Positions 24,379 to 36,683 of a stretch of 64,000 nt of DNA are shown here, one piece after another. The notes under the pieces are model-generated. The model did no database searches. It was not told the DNA's origin and saw nothing but the letters and a program-made list of their open reading frames with translations. The DNA is from Rhizodiscina lignyota. Lineage: Eukaryota; Ascomycota; Dothideomycetes; Aulographales; Rhizodiscinaceae. Position 1 is the stretch's first letter; every line of letters begins with the position of its first letter. The stretch is from assembly GCA_010015805.1 (NCBI GenBank), contig ML978131.1:496001-560000 (forward strand), given 5' to 3'. The translations under genes were made by a program, and so were the position numbers.

Positions 24379-27300
24379 ATGGTCATCAGAAATGGCCTTG
24401 TTGCCTCCCGGATTCAAGCCTTTAATGCGCTGAACCCAACTCCTCAGCCCTCACAGCAACCTTCGGAGCAGAGTGCATTAACCTCTCGTGCGCCATTATT
24501 CAGTAGTTCCGCCTCGAAATCTGGGCCAACCAAAGCGGTCAACTTTGACCGAGTCCAGAAACAGCAAACGAAGCGGCTTTCGAGCACAAGCTCGAGCCGT
24601 ATTAAGGAACGTCGTGCGACCGGATACAACTTCAAATATCGGCCGCCATCGTCATCCTCTTCCTCGTCCCAAGACGAGCGTTCCAACCCTTTCGTCCGGA
24701 GGGACTCCTCCGTGGATCAGAATGTCTATCGACATGATGGGTCTGCAGTATCTGCGCCAGTAGATACAACTGGAGAAGATTCTGTCTCATACAACACCAC
24801 TCAAACGCCTGGGAGTTGGAAGGATGACTCGCTGTCAAGGGACCGCAGAGGCGAGGGACACACGATTTCTGGCTTCGGACGACGACAAACACAAGCATTC
24901 GCGCCGCCAGCTGCCAGACGCAGAAGCAGAGTATGGGAACATAGTTCTGAGATTGCGCTCAGGCGCAACAGCCGGCCAATCGTCCTCAGAGAGTGTGGAC
25001 ATGAGGAGCCTCTCGCGGAAGTCCCCGTACCTGTCGCCGGTGGCGGAAAGCCAGAAGTATTCGAGTCGCCAACTGGTGCCGCACCTGTTCTGGTGACTCC
25101 TATCGATGACTCTCCTGATGCATCCGTAGAATTTTCCGAGACGCTAAGCAGACATGTGGTACCTGGAGCTTGTACCGACTGCGATGATCAATTCACTCAA
25201 GAGGTTTCCAATAACCGGGGACCTCTTGCTGCTGATGTGATTGGTGTGACGGACTTCGCCGAGCCACGCGATGCCTCTCATTGGGTATGGGATGAGACGG
25301 ATCAGACGACGGATTGGTATAACAGGCGTCGGTCATCACAAATATCCGGCTCTCGCTGGTCGACCAGAGCGGAGTCGTCTGCATCGACTCCAAAGCGTAC
25401 AACTGTGATCGACCTGATATCACCGGATATCACACGCTCGGGTGACCTAGTTCCGGCGTCTGAAAACAATAAGGACGAGTCCGTGTCGCCAACGTCACAA
25501 CCTTCTACACGCGTTACTCCACTCCCACCCACGTCTGAGGGAATACCAACAGTACATTTTGAGGCTACCGAGTCGCCGGCAGGCTTGAAAATTCCACAAA
25601 GATCGCTTGCCGAGAGACGACCGACACCAATGTATGCTGATCACTATGGTGCTGCGGATACTCAACCAAGTTCAGGTTTCGCAAACGCCCCAACACGGCA
25701 AGCCGAGAAGAACGTCTCACTGGGAGATTATCTTCCAGCCACCTTTCAAAGAAGTCCAAACACCTACGTAGAGGCTACAGAGCGACGACGGCCGTCCATC
25801 GATCCACCGCGAAGATCGTCCCTGACAACAATTCCGAAAGTTTCTCGGACCGACCAACAGCGAACATCTGAGCCAGTAACGCGGCGAGCTTCTACAGGAC
25901 TTCTGCGCTTCTCATCAGGCTCATCGTATTATCTTCCACGTGGGTCAATACTGGTAACCGTCGACAGAGATTCGTACGAGGAGTCGAGCCGCATCGAGCA
26001 GGCAAAGTGTGATGATGCCATTTCACAAGTACCAGAGCGACCTGCTTCGTCGGAAAGAAGATCAGACGCTCTTTCAGAGACAGCGGAACCGCCGTCTGAG
26101 ACCGCCCAGTGGCGGGAACACCAGCATCAAACACTACGAGAATCAGATAATCCAACACAGCATGAGTACATTGCACAGATGTGTTCTTCTTTAAACTCAC
26201 CAGGCTACCTCCCACGTGGGCATTATCCTATTGAATCCACGCAAGGTCCATTCGACAATGAGCGAAGTACACCATCAACCGATCCGGATTTCGACATTTA
26301 CCAAAGAGTGCGTCCCAACATTCTCCCGTACACGCACGATCACGCTCGCGAACCATCAACAATGTCTTCATCTACCTCGTCTTCGGGCAGTCTATACCCG
26401 CGCCCTCTCGAGACACGTTCATCAACTGTTGCAGATAGCAGCCTGAAACACCCGAGGCCCGAAAGACCAACTGTACGCCTGGTATCTGAGCGCAGGCCAT
26501 TCTCACTCGACTCAAGCTATCTTGGGCAGAGCTGGGCAAAACAGAGCACTGCAGAGCATGCTCGCCAGGTAGCGAATCAGACTAATTCGATTGAAATTTT
26601 GCAGCTTATAGACTACATCATCACGGAGCATACGAATACTTTGACCGCTATCATCGACAGTCTGCAAGCTGCACTTCCCGGCCTCCACGAGATCAAGCGA
26701 CTGTCAACGGAACTCGCTGAAGTATCGAGACATGAAGGAAAGGTCCAGTTTGTAGATCAACCACTTGCGACGCCTCTGCGTGATCAGTTAGCCGAAGAAC
26801 CAACTCCAAGAGTTGAAGCTGACACGTCTGCGGATGATATGAAGATGTAGCTCGTTCCTCAATATCCCATATAGTAATGTTTACGAAGGCTGACTTTGCA
26901 TGCTGGCAGGCCGGAGCGAACAGTTCCTGATTTCGAAGATCCATTGATACTTCGCCGTCGTAGGACACAATCCATTCCAAAGATCATGAACCTCACAGAC
27001 GCAACTAAGGGTATTGGCTCGGAGCTTCCACAGCATGTGAAAGTCCGACAGAGTCTGAGCGTGCCGCCTGGCAAACGGAAAGTGGACACTCGAACCGGTG
27101 CTTCTCTCCTTACGCCAACGAATGTTCCTCAGACCCCACCGCCGACAGGACATCACACCGCATTGCAATCCCTATCTCTACGGACATCTCCATATTTGCC
27201 TACAGATGACCTCGACCAAGGGAAGACATACGCAGAACCGCCGCCGGAACAGCTATCATGCAATACACCACTGGAACCGTGGCCTCATGCTTCAGTCCCT

Positions 27301-28185
27301 GAGGCATTCGCCTCCGCCGAGTCCGTCATTGCATCTGAGCGTCCACCATCGACCACATATACGCTAGATTCTACTATGCAAAAGAAGTTTTCCGACTTCT
27401 CGGGATTTCATCCGCAGGAGATCGTGCTGCGTCGGCCAACCGGCGATGATAACATCATGCCCGGCTTCTTTCCATCAACGCCTCTTCAGCCGTCTTCGAT
27501 TATTATGCCCCAAACATTACGCGACAGAGTACCTTCGTTGGCTCTAGCCCCTGAAGTTCTTGCTATCATCATCCGCAAGGCATCTTATTCTGAACGTGCT
27601 AATGGCGCACTTGAACATTCACCGCCCCCGCCCCCACAGCCGAGCCCGATTGTCCCTGCACAGGCCAAGTGCGACGAAGACCACACACTACATGCGGTTG
27701 ACACAATCGAGTCTCTCAATACAATTCCACAGGATCTCATTCAAGCAGCAGCAGCGCAGAGGCCCGGGCGGGGCAGAACTCTCAGCCGAGATGCTTTCAG
27801 TCCAGGAAGCAGTAGCAGTAGGATACACAGTCCTTCGTTATCGAGAATCATCTCTCCAAGGCGATCTTTGACGCAAAATGGCCCTTCAAACGCATCTAGA
27901 GGCAGCATTGTCAGCTCCTTACAGCCGGTCCGGGACAGTGTCAAAGAGAGAACTGTACATGGCAGAGACATGCCAGTTGAAACTATGAGGTTGCAACGCC
28001 TTCCTACCTCATCAACAGTGCCGGCACAACAGGTGCAGACCCTGGATGCGGTGCCTTTGGAAGAGCCTCAAGCAGGACCGTCCCAGAGGCATAGAAAGCG
28101 GGACTACATGCATGTTCCAAAGCATATGCCAGAGGCCTTCAAAGTGCTCGGAAAGCTCAAGCATGTGGAAGGGGGGCGAAAATGA
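24379..28185 (+). CDS. Large disordered protein of unknown function (1247 aa)
   Basis: Exons 24379-26846 and 26910-28185 join across a 63-nt intron with CTGAC branch site and TGGCAG acceptor; the donor (AT|GTAGCT) is weak but keeps the frame, whereas reading through meets a stop at once. The protein is rich in Ser, Pro, Thr and Arg throughout, with short motifs such as SSTSSSRIKERRATGYNFKY near the N-terminus and IYQRVRPNILPYTHDHAREP in the middle. One amphipathic helical stretch near residues 735-785 (EILQLIDYIITEHTNTL and onward to STELAEV) could form a coiled coil. No enzyme motif, membrane segment or signal peptide is seen. I do not recognise the family. Two separate genes are possible if the intron is wrong. 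Confidence 0.7.
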
Positions 28186-28332
28186 CACAGTAACACATTC
28201 TTGACACGGGAAAGATGGATTCTTTATTTTTGGAAGGCGGTCGCTCATTGATGCTGCTCTAACACCTATGTCCGTTTACCCCTGAAGAATCCTCGAATCT
28301 CAAGAATACATCCACTACCGATATGATGCGCA

Positions 28333-29678
28333 TTACGCAGCAGGTGCCGTATGGTAGTACTGTGTGAAGTCGTGCTCGAAACTGGTGTATTTCTGTCTTT
28401 CGGTCAGTATCTGCTCCAACCACATGCTGTGTAAGCAAGGGTTGCACTTACCAACAGGAAAGCCTTCATATCATCTTGGCCCTTGTCATTCAAATCCTTC
28501 AGAATCAGCATAAATTTATCTTCGTCAATGACATCGGGCTTATGAAGCCTCTGCATATTCTTAATCGACCGCGGTCCAATATAGCGCAGGAACTTCTCCA
28601 CCCTTATCTCAGACCATTTGGTCAAGATATCGTCGTCCGTCTTGCCTTCGCTTATTCCAACAAGGCACTCGACGAGTCCACCAATGTCAACTATACCCGC
28701 CATGCAGCCGTATCCTCCGTACGGCGTGCACACGTGAGCAGCATCAGCAGCGACCATAACGCGCCCCACACGCATCGAGGTCACGCAGCGATTGTGCGTC
28801 TTGAATCGATCTGTCTGCTCCGTAGTATACTGTTCCGGTTCCGGGGCGCCGGGGAGCATCTTTCGGAACTTGTCCTCGCGCGCCTTCAAATACTCTTCTT
28901 GCGTCAAGCCGACCTTGTCACCGTACGTTACGCGCCAGAGAGCCGGCTTACACGGCGTTCCGGGCTTCCGCTTCGCAATAAGGCCCCAGTGATTTGGATC
29001 AACCATGTAGTTGCCGCCGTCCCAGCCAGCTTTGTCGAAACCGTCGTAGAATACGTTGCATACGAACAGCTCATGGGGATGCGTGACGCCCGGCCACTCA
29101 CTTCCAAACAGCTTCTTCCTCACCGTACTCTTGCCGCCATCGCAGCCAACGACATAGTCGCCCTCGAATCGAACCTTCTCCTTGTCGCCCACAATCTCGC
29201 CGTCCTGCTCTGCCCCATGCTCTGCCGCGACTTCAACATCAACCCACGCGCTCTTCTCATCCTGTCCCAAATCCACGACTCTATGACCAAAACGCACATC
29301 ACAGATGCCTTCGGGCAGCTTCTTAATATGCTCCAGAATGACCTCGAGCATCTGCGCTAAGGGGATGACTGTAATGCGGTCCTCCTCATTCCGAGTAATA
29401 CCCAAATCTATCCTTGCCACCTCCTCTTTCGTGCTCGTCTTCCGCCAGCAGATACTCGGAAAATTCCGATATCCGGCAGCACGGATATCCTCCAGGACAC
29501 CGGCTTTCCGGAGCACGCGGGTAGCTGGAGTACCATATTGTGTTGCGCGGAGCCGTTTGTCGACTGTGGACCACGCTTCCAGTATGGTTGACTTGATGCC
29601 GGCTTGGCCGAGCATGAGGCCCAGAAGCAGACCTGCTGGGCCTGCTCCGACGATGACGACATGTTTTATAGGGGCCAT
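28333..29678 (-). CDS. FAD-dependent monooxygenase, 4-hydroxybenzoate hydroxylase type
   Basis: Exons 28452-29678 and 28333-28392 give 428 aa. The FAD-binding N-terminus is HVVIVGAGPAGLLLGLML; the arginine-rich stretch KRLRATQYGTPATRVLRKAG and the DG motif YVVGCDGGKSTVRKKLFG follow; the third motif reads AADAAHVCTPYGGYGCMAG, where the family usually has GDAAH. This order is that of group A aromatic hydroxylases such as p-hydroxybenzoate 3-hydroxylase, which use NAD(P)H and oxygen to hydroxylate a phenolic ring. The 3' exon codes only 19 residues. It ends 148 bp from the convergent disordered-protein gene. The substrate is not shown by the sequence, and the family assignment comes from motifs only. 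Confidence 0.85.
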
Positions 29679-30159
29679 TATTAATTTCCTTTCTCAAGTT
29701 TCTCGCACGAGAAGAGATGGAAGACACAGAGGAAGTGAGATGGGTTGAAAGCAGAAGAACATCACTCTACGACTAACAGACCTACTCCTTAGATATAAAG
29801 AATATAAAGTCAAAGGGCGTCACCGGGCCGGTCTGCTTATTCAAAGTATCCACGGACATACCGAAAAGAATTGCCATCTCGTTGCGAGCATTATCAGAAG
29901 TAAGATGTTGACCGATCCGTATTTGGCATCGTGGTAACCCCGCTTGTTCTAGCGTGTGATATTACGGTGAGAGTAAGCACTTAAGATACCCAACCATTCA
30001 GCACAGAGAGAGGAAGTGCGCCGATATTCCGCGCTTTGCGAGTTAATACTGCTGTTGGTTAGGAATATAGAGGTAATGGTACTATACAAAGAGAGGGGTT
30101 CCCTATTCTGGATATTCATGAAAGTGTGCGACCGGCTGTTCGGCCGCCTCGCAATGTCA
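29679..30159. other. Intergenic between two minus-strand genes
   Basis: This 481-bp stretch is the upstream region of the FAD monooxygenase and the 3' flank of the septin-like gene. No gene or repeat is visible. Confidence 0.4.
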
Positions 30160-32668
30160 TCAACCCCAGTGCCACTGCACGGTCACACTTTCAACGCCGA
30201 AGAACGTCCTAGCGACGACACACGCCACTGCTCCAGCTGCACTGACTGCTCCGAGTACTTTCACTGCAGTCCACGCCACATTTGAGACCCTCTCCACAGC
30301 GCTGAGGACGTCAAGCGGATCTCTTCCATTTTTCTTCAGAGTCTGAGAGCCATGTGGAGTGGCACTATCACTCCAATGCCTTCCACCCTTACGCGATATC
30401 TTAGAACCTTTCTTCTTAGAACTTCCGCTCTTGTGGGACTGAGTATCAGACCAGAGAGCAGAGCCTTGAAGTGGTGTAGTCTGCATCTCAGGGTCATCAA
30501 CGTCCCACACAATCTTGCCATCTCGCTCCCGCTCATTTCGCAACGCCTTCGAGAGATTAGCCGCCCATCGTGGCACGTTAGGACGCTGTGACGCAGTATT
30601 CCGCTGCGCGAACGAGAGCAAGCCATGGCTCGGAGTAAGTGCGCCGGTGGCAGAGGAAGGAATACCACCACCAATCTTCCACAGTGATGAAGGTGGACGC
30701 GTTCCAGAGATGCGCAGGGTCGGATTGCGCATGATATCCATGCTGTTACTGATTATCTCATGCCGCCATGACAAGAATTTGCGTGCAGAAGTGTGACGAA
30801 GCCAGGCCGCCTTTTCCGGATCGAAGAGCAGCTCTACTAGTAAATGAAGCTCTGATGGTAGAGGTGGTGGGCAGTAGTCTGGAGACATGAGGAGACTCGC
30901 GTCCATCGTCTCGAGATCAGGGCCAGGTGCTGAGGAAATTGCGTAAGGGAAGGTAATTCTCGCTAGAGGAGATTCCGAATCGCGAACGTAATTTGAGACA
31001 CTTGTCAACGCTTCGGGGGTGACGTCTGCTGCCTGTGTTTGGGGTTGTGATGCTTGCAAATCATCAGATGGTGTATCTTGATGCGGTAGTGGCTGACTAT
31101 CCGCTTGGATGCTAGCATATCGTGTAAGAGATTCCTCGATAGTATTGCCGAACAAGAAAGGCCTCGAGGTGATGCCTTGAAGCTTTCCCAGAATTTGGTG
31201 CTTTAGCGAGACGAGTTCGGCTTGGCTGAGCAGGTCTGACTTTCCAATGAGGGGGACGACGTTGGTCAAGGCCGCTATTCGAGCAAAACTCGCAAGGTCT
31301 TGCTCAGTGATCGATTCTGGGCTAAGTTAGTAAGATGTACGCGTACTAGTTTCTAATGGTAAGCTTACCATGACCAAAGATATATAGCACAACATCAACC
31401 TGTACTCCACCACCACTGCTCAGCATGTTCAACAAGTCCGCATCGCTCAGATTTTCAACAGCCGCATTTCGGTGCATCAAAGCCTCAATATAGCGAGCAT
31501 TGTTCTCTTCCACCAGACCTCTCTCATCACCAAATCCAGGGGTATCAATAAAGCAGACGTTTCGTTCCAGAACAGTATCGCCAAGACCCATGCTCTTTCG
31601 CCGTCGAAGAATTCTGCTCTCCTCCACGTCAGACCACCAGGACGGGTACGCACGAGTGCTCGCATGAATCTCCGTTATGCGCGTGAGGGTTTTACCTCCA
31701 GTCCTCCCCGCAGAGACAGGCACTGGAGTTTGATCGACGTGCACGATGTCCTCGCAGATTTGTACAATGCTCCTGATCAAGCCAGTTTTGCCCATTCCTT
31801 CCGGGCCAACCACCATAATCTTCAGTCTTCCCAGCCTCTTGCCGCTTTCGGTAAATGGTCGGCGTGCTGGCATGGTTATGCTTGGCATGACAAGTTCCGG
31901 TACGAATGAGCTATGTTGCGTTTGCTCCAATTCTGCATCATCCTCGTCGTCTGTAGACACAATCGCTTGACTGGCAGCATCGTTCATTTCCGGATCTTCG
32001 TGCTCTCCGTCATCTGACAACCTCAAACTACGTAGACTGACTGATTTCGGCGTGCTCGGAATACCCGAGTCGGCATGATACGCAGGAGAATCGATGCATA
32101 TCGGTGTGAGCGGAGTAGACATCGTGGTTGGCGATAAGCGTCTAGCATGGCCAGATGGAACAGGTTGAGGAGGCTGAGGAGAACTGTGCGTCGAGCCGCA
32201 ATCCTTCGGGGTCTCCGTACCATCGTTGGGCTCTGAGACGCCTTGTCTAGCACTTTGGCACTTCCTCTTCCTTTTCTTGCCGCCCTCAGCACTTCCATCG
32301 CTGCTCCTGCTCTTCGCGCTGCCACTTCTGCTTAGCGTCTGCCCATTCTCTTTGCTTGAATCTGATCCAAATGCAGCGCCTATAGCTTCCTCTAAGCTCT
32401 GAACTCCATACGTGCCACTTCCTTCACTAGATCCACCATTGTTGACTTGTTCACTTGTTATCTGCCCTGGTTTCGCGATCTCCTTCTCTTTATTCACCAT
32501 GCCATTATGCGCACTGCTCACGCTCGTCCGACGCGTATCTTGACGTGCCATTGCCTTTTCCATCTGGTCCTCGCTCGCAATGAAGAAGGAAGTCGGAGCT
32601 GCGGCATGGTTCGCGGGTGATTCGGCGATGCTCGACTTGCGGGACCGAGAATGGACTGAGGGTGGCAT
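30160..32668 (-). CDS. Septin-like GTPase with C-terminal membrane segment
   Basis: Exons 31369-32668 and 30160-31316 give 818 aa. About 275 disordered residues (Ser-rich, with a basic KKRKRK patch near 131-136) come first. The G domain begins at RLKIMVVGPEGMGKTGL, with the P-loop at residues 288-295, has the G3 motif DTPG at 375-378 and a G4-like IGKSD shortly after the splice join (septins usually have AKAD). The order and the SWWSDVEES and RYIEALMHRN stretches resemble septins. The second exon adds a long polar region and a hydrophobic segment near the end (TAVKVLGAVSAAGAVACVVA), a probable tail anchor not found in classical septins, and lacks an obvious long coiled coil. It may mark a membrane-bound septin relative in the cortex or on an organelle. 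Confidence 0.75.
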
Positions 32669-33292
32669 CGTGAGGAAAGTTGAGACGCTCTGTAAGAGCG
32701 CTCAGTCAGGCAGAATGCCTGCAAACTTGTCCGAGCAGTGCACAACTTATAGATGGTGCTGGCGGAGAGGGAGAAGTGAGGTTGATGACGGATACGTTGG
32801 TACCCCGCCGGGGATATGATAAACGCGCGGACCACGTGTTGCCTGATGGTGGGTTGGCGGTGTGCTTTCAGGCACGGATCTGCAGCGCTGAAATCAATTT
32901 CATATTCGTCGATGAAGTGAATTTGGGCAGTCAAAGCCCAAAAAGTTGAGCAAGATAGATCATAGGTATTTGTGTGGGTTAGAGCGGAAACTCGCAGTTG
33001 CCAAGTATTTAGCATCAATATTGAAACCAAAGTTGGGAGACAACTAAACTTTTCACGCCTCATCATCCATTCCACGCCGCAAAGACATTATTTTTACACT
33101 CCTTCATTCCCATACCATCTAGATGTTGTGTTTCACCAAACCTGGGCCAGCCTCCCTCCACCATGTCACAGACATCTCCCCAAATGTTGCCCTCAAGGAA
33201 GAAGTAAAAGCGGAGATGTAAATACATGTGGAGAAATTCTTCCTCGAAGATAAATACTTATGGCCCCAGATAGCTCGAAATGCGGATCCAGT
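32669..33292. other. Intergenic between septin-like gene and TOM70
   Basis: This 624-bp stretch holds the promoter of the septin-like gene (minus strand) and the 3' flank of TOM70. No gene family or repeat was recognised in it. Confidence 0.4.
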
Positions 33293-35455
33293 TTACATCA
33301 TTCCAGGCATTGGACCGCCCATTCCCTTCAGTCGTTCGGCGAGTTTGGGGTATTTCTCTTGCACCTTGGAAGACGTTAGCTATTTCGAAGAGAATAGGAA
33401 TATCGGATGAAAACGAACCTCCAACTGCGTTCTTGTCGCTTCGGCATATGAGAGTGCATTGACAATTTCGCCCTCCGTCCTCGACAGCTCTGCCGCCTGC
33501 TCGAAGTACCGCAGCGCTTCTGTGACCTTTCCTTGTTGGAGCAGGAGCTGTGCCATTGTTGCGACAGCAATGTCACATTCAGGATCAACTAGTGTAATTA
33601 TCAGTATGAGATATCGCCAAATAGCACAATTATTGCGAGACGTACTGATGAGTGCCTTTTTACACAACTTCTCCGCCTCTGGGAAATCCTGCTTCCATTG
33701 AAACAGGGCCAATGCCTTATTGATCAGCGGCAATACATTCATGGCATGGCTCTTCGACGCCTTCTCCATTTCCACTGCAATGTCAAATTTCTCAATCGCC
33801 TCCTGGTACTTTTGTTGATCGAGCAATAGCTCGCCATAGTAGTTGTAAACGTCGGGAACCTTGTCAAAGTTCTTGATGCACCGACGGAAGGTTGCCATCG
33901 AAGAGGCAATTGACCCAAGCTTGTACTGTGTGACTCCGAGTTGAATGTGGGAGAAGATGAAGTCACGGTCGAGGTCGATGGAACGCTGGTAGTCACTCGC
34001 GGCGGAATCGTATTCTCCGAGGATGAAGTGGAGCTGGGCGCGGTGATAAAAAATGTCTGGGTCACTGTCATTTTGTTGCATGGCTAGTTCAAAGTCGTTG
34101 GCAGCCGCTTCACGATCCCCTAAAGTTTGTTAGTACGCAGGTTAATGGCTCGAACTTCCACGAGGGCCTACCAAGTTCAAGGTGCATGCTAGCCCTCTTG
34201 ATGTAGCTCTGCGTCAATGATGGCTGAAGTTCGATGCTCTTTGACAGATCCGCCAGTGCATCATCGTTGTCGCCTTTCAGGTATCTGAACGTGCCTCGCA
34301 TGTTGTACCCGAACGCTTCATGTTCTCCAAGGTCTCCAAGTGAGAGTGCTTTGTCAAAAGATTGGGCTGCTTCTGCATATCCTTCGCTCGTTCTTCTGCC
34401 CATCGCAAGTAACCCCTTTTGCAGTTGTCCCTTGCCGGTATTTTCGTCAAGCTCTGCCGTCTCTTCGAGTCCCTCCGGTAGCGGTTTCGGTCTGAAGCTC
34501 TGCAGGTAGTTTGCAACGAAAGTGGGACTCGGCAGCTTCTTCTCCTTGCTAGCAAGTATTGCCCTACCCTTTGTCTCTGCGACCTTCTTCAATAGTCGCT
34601 CCACACTCTGTGCGCTCTGCTCGTTGCGGAAGCTGTCGATAATGCAGCTTGCGGTGTAATCTAGGAGTGCCTCGCTGAACCGGCTCAGCTCTTCGTACGC
34701 ATTCGCTCGCCGGTTTAGCGCCTTCACGTAATTCTCGTCGAGGTTGATGGCAGCTGTGGTATCCTCGACCACCTTGTCCCATTGCTTCAAGGCGTTCCAG
34801 CACGCTGCTCGGTTCGAGTAAAACACTGGGTCTTGCTTGCAGAGGATGGCCTGACTATACAATTCAATTGCTTGTTGATACTCCTTTTGCCCATACGCCT
34901 TGTTGCCGGCAGCCTTGAGCTTAGCAGCATAGTCTTTCCGTTCCTACGACACGTTAGTTCAAGAACCCCAGGAATCGCCACCTGGTGACAAACCTGTTCT
35001 GAAAGCAGTTGAACTGAATCTTCTGTGACTTCTGGTAACTCCTCCTCGGAAACATCTGTTGCGGTTGCCTTTTTCGGCTCTACACGTCCGATTAGCATGT
35101 CCACATTATTTCTCGCGCATGTATTCCCACCTTCTCGCGACTCCTCGGGCGGCTGCTGCTCCGCTTCTTCGGCTCCCTTCTTAGCTTTCCGCCTGTCCTT
35201 CTTTGCCTTCTTTTTGCTCGCTGCGCTGCTCTCTGGCTCGTTGGTTACTCCCCGAGTCTCCGAAACGTAGTAGTACACGCCCGCCGCTGTCGCAACCACT
35301 GTCACACCCGCAATAGTATACACAATCGCTTTGTGCGCTGCTGCCCACGTTGATATCCGATCCCATAGCGATGACGATTCGACGGAGGATGCGAGGGCTG
35401 GGTTAAGCTCAACTCGAGCTGGAGTTGGAGGGACGGGAATGGGACGGTCTGTCAT
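33293..35455 (-). CDS. tom70: Mitochondrial import receptor TOM70
   Basis: Five exons (34994-35455, 34172-34943, 33646-34119, 33419-33588, 33293-33364) give 649 aa, close to the family's usual 600-650. An N-terminal membrane anchor ([22 protein letters not shown], about residues 43-64) is followed by a Lys-rich linker ([14 protein letters not shown]). TPR repeats then run along the protein, among them [38 protein letters not shown] and [20 protein letters not shown]. The C-terminus ends [10 protein letters not shown], typical for Tom70. It sits in the outer mitochondrial membrane facing the cytosol and receives carrier precursors from HSP70 and HSP90, the latter encoded about 11 kb away. The start at 35455 was chosen because the protein then begins shortly before the anchor. 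Confidence 0.93.
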
Positions 35456-35873
35456 TTTGGCGGAGGAGCGCTTCCGAATAGTCCGAATCTGTACTTTACT
35501 ACAGATGCGGCTAGGGAAATAAAAGGGACGATTAGTGTTGATGCAGGTTGGGGGAGGTTCGCGTCGACGGCGGTGGTCGAATCGCGATGATGCTGCTCTC
35601 GTGAAAGCTCCACAGCAAAAAGCTGGCATGGGCTTGGCAAGCGGCGCTCGGCCACCTCCGCACAGAAGCTGTGAGATCACCATCGACATTCTCTCATCGA
35701 CACGTGCATTGGCTGGTCGCACATCTTATCAGTGCAAAAGAGTTAAGTATCGCAGAATCCTCACTTTCCTCACACTTGTCTGCCGAATTCAGTATCAATC
35801 CCAACTGTCTCGTATTTGAGCCTTGAACGGCTGAACAAAGAAACGCCTTGCTGTGCCGCCCCCTCCTCCTCAC
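35456..35873. promoter_or_regulatory. Shared upstream region of TOM70 and HIU hydrolase
   Basis: These 418 bp lie between two divergent genes and must carry both promoters. No TATA box is evident. Confidence 0.45.
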
Positions 35874-36410
35874 ATGTCCTCTGTGCAACCTTCAAGGCAA
35901 TCTACCGCGAGGCTTAATCAGATATTCTCTCAATTGGCAAACCACAGCCAATCATTTTCGACTTCGGTGCCAAACTCCTTCGATCCAGAACTCGACATGG
36001 CTGCTCCGAAACGCCCTCCGATCACCTGCCACATTCTCGACACCACCACTGGCACGCCAGCACCCAACGTCTCTGTAACTCTTACCCTCATTGAGCCTCT
36101 CAAATCAACCTCCTCTCTCATCAGCGCCGAAAATACACTCTTCATCTCCCAAACGAACTCGGACGGCCGTGTTGAAAGCTGGACCACCACGACTGCTTCG
36201 TTAGAAGAACTCCTGTCGAAGCAGGATGAGTTGCTGTGGAATATAACGTTCGAGATTGGAGAGTACTATCGACAAAAAGAAATCAGACCTTTCTTTCCCA
36301 AAGTCGAGATTCAGTTCATAACGGGTGGAGAGGGCCAGGAAGGACGGAGCCACTACCACATCCCGTTGCTTGTGGGGCCATACTCCTACACCACGTATAG
36401 AGGATCGTGA
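35874..36410 (+). CDS. 5-hydroxyisourate hydrolase with N-terminal PTS2
   Basis: An intronless frame of 178 aa. From residue 42 it is a full transthyretin-like HIU hydrolase: ITCHILDTTTGTPAPNVSVTL (catalytic His in the CHILD motif), NSDGRVESW and the end HYHIPLLVGPYSYTTYRGS with the diagnostic YRGS. The enzyme hydrolyses 5-hydroxyisourate, the product of urate oxidase, on the way to allantoin. Residues 13-21, RLNQIFSQL, match the peroxisomal targeting signal 2 pattern (R/K)(L/V/I)x5(H/Q)(L/A). The first ATG at 35874 has a weak context (CACATGT); a second in-frame ATG at 35997 has a better one (GACATGG) and would yield the enzyme without the signal. Both forms may be made. Confidence 0.92.
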   Translation: MSSVQPSRQSTARLNQIFSQLANHSQSFSTSVPNSFDPELDMAAPKRPPITCHILDTTTGTPAPNVSVTLTLIEPLKSTSSLISAENTLFISQTNSDGRVESWTTTTASLEELLSKQDELLWNITFEIGEYYRQKEIRPFFPKVEIQFITGGEGQEGRSHYHIPLLVGPYSYTTYRGS

Positions 36411-36683
36411 GCTATGATGGAGAACGTTCATGCCATGCTTTAGAACTGGCATGTTTCTTGGGAGGCTACTTTCTGGCGTCTAAAGCGACCGGCGTTTTGT
36501 GATACAAGCTCAGGCTCTCAATTCATGTAGATGCTCATGGGGGCGTCTGAGAGAGCATATGGACAGGAACACCGGCTTGCGGGAAAGCTACTTGCTGCTT
36601 ACTGATGTGTATTCATTAATCCTTTCTAGCTTTGGATCAATTTCAAACAGCCTGCAAAGGCCCCATTAACATACCAATATATT

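Noticed and set aside
26848-26850. Stop codon read as the end of a separate 823-aa gene
   Set aside because: A frame-keeping intron with good branch and acceptor begins at 26847 and joins a following open frame of the same composition, so one gene is preferred.
28476-29360. Open frame of 294 codons opposite the FAD monooxygenase
   Set aside because: It lies antisense to a clear gene and has no recognisable domain.
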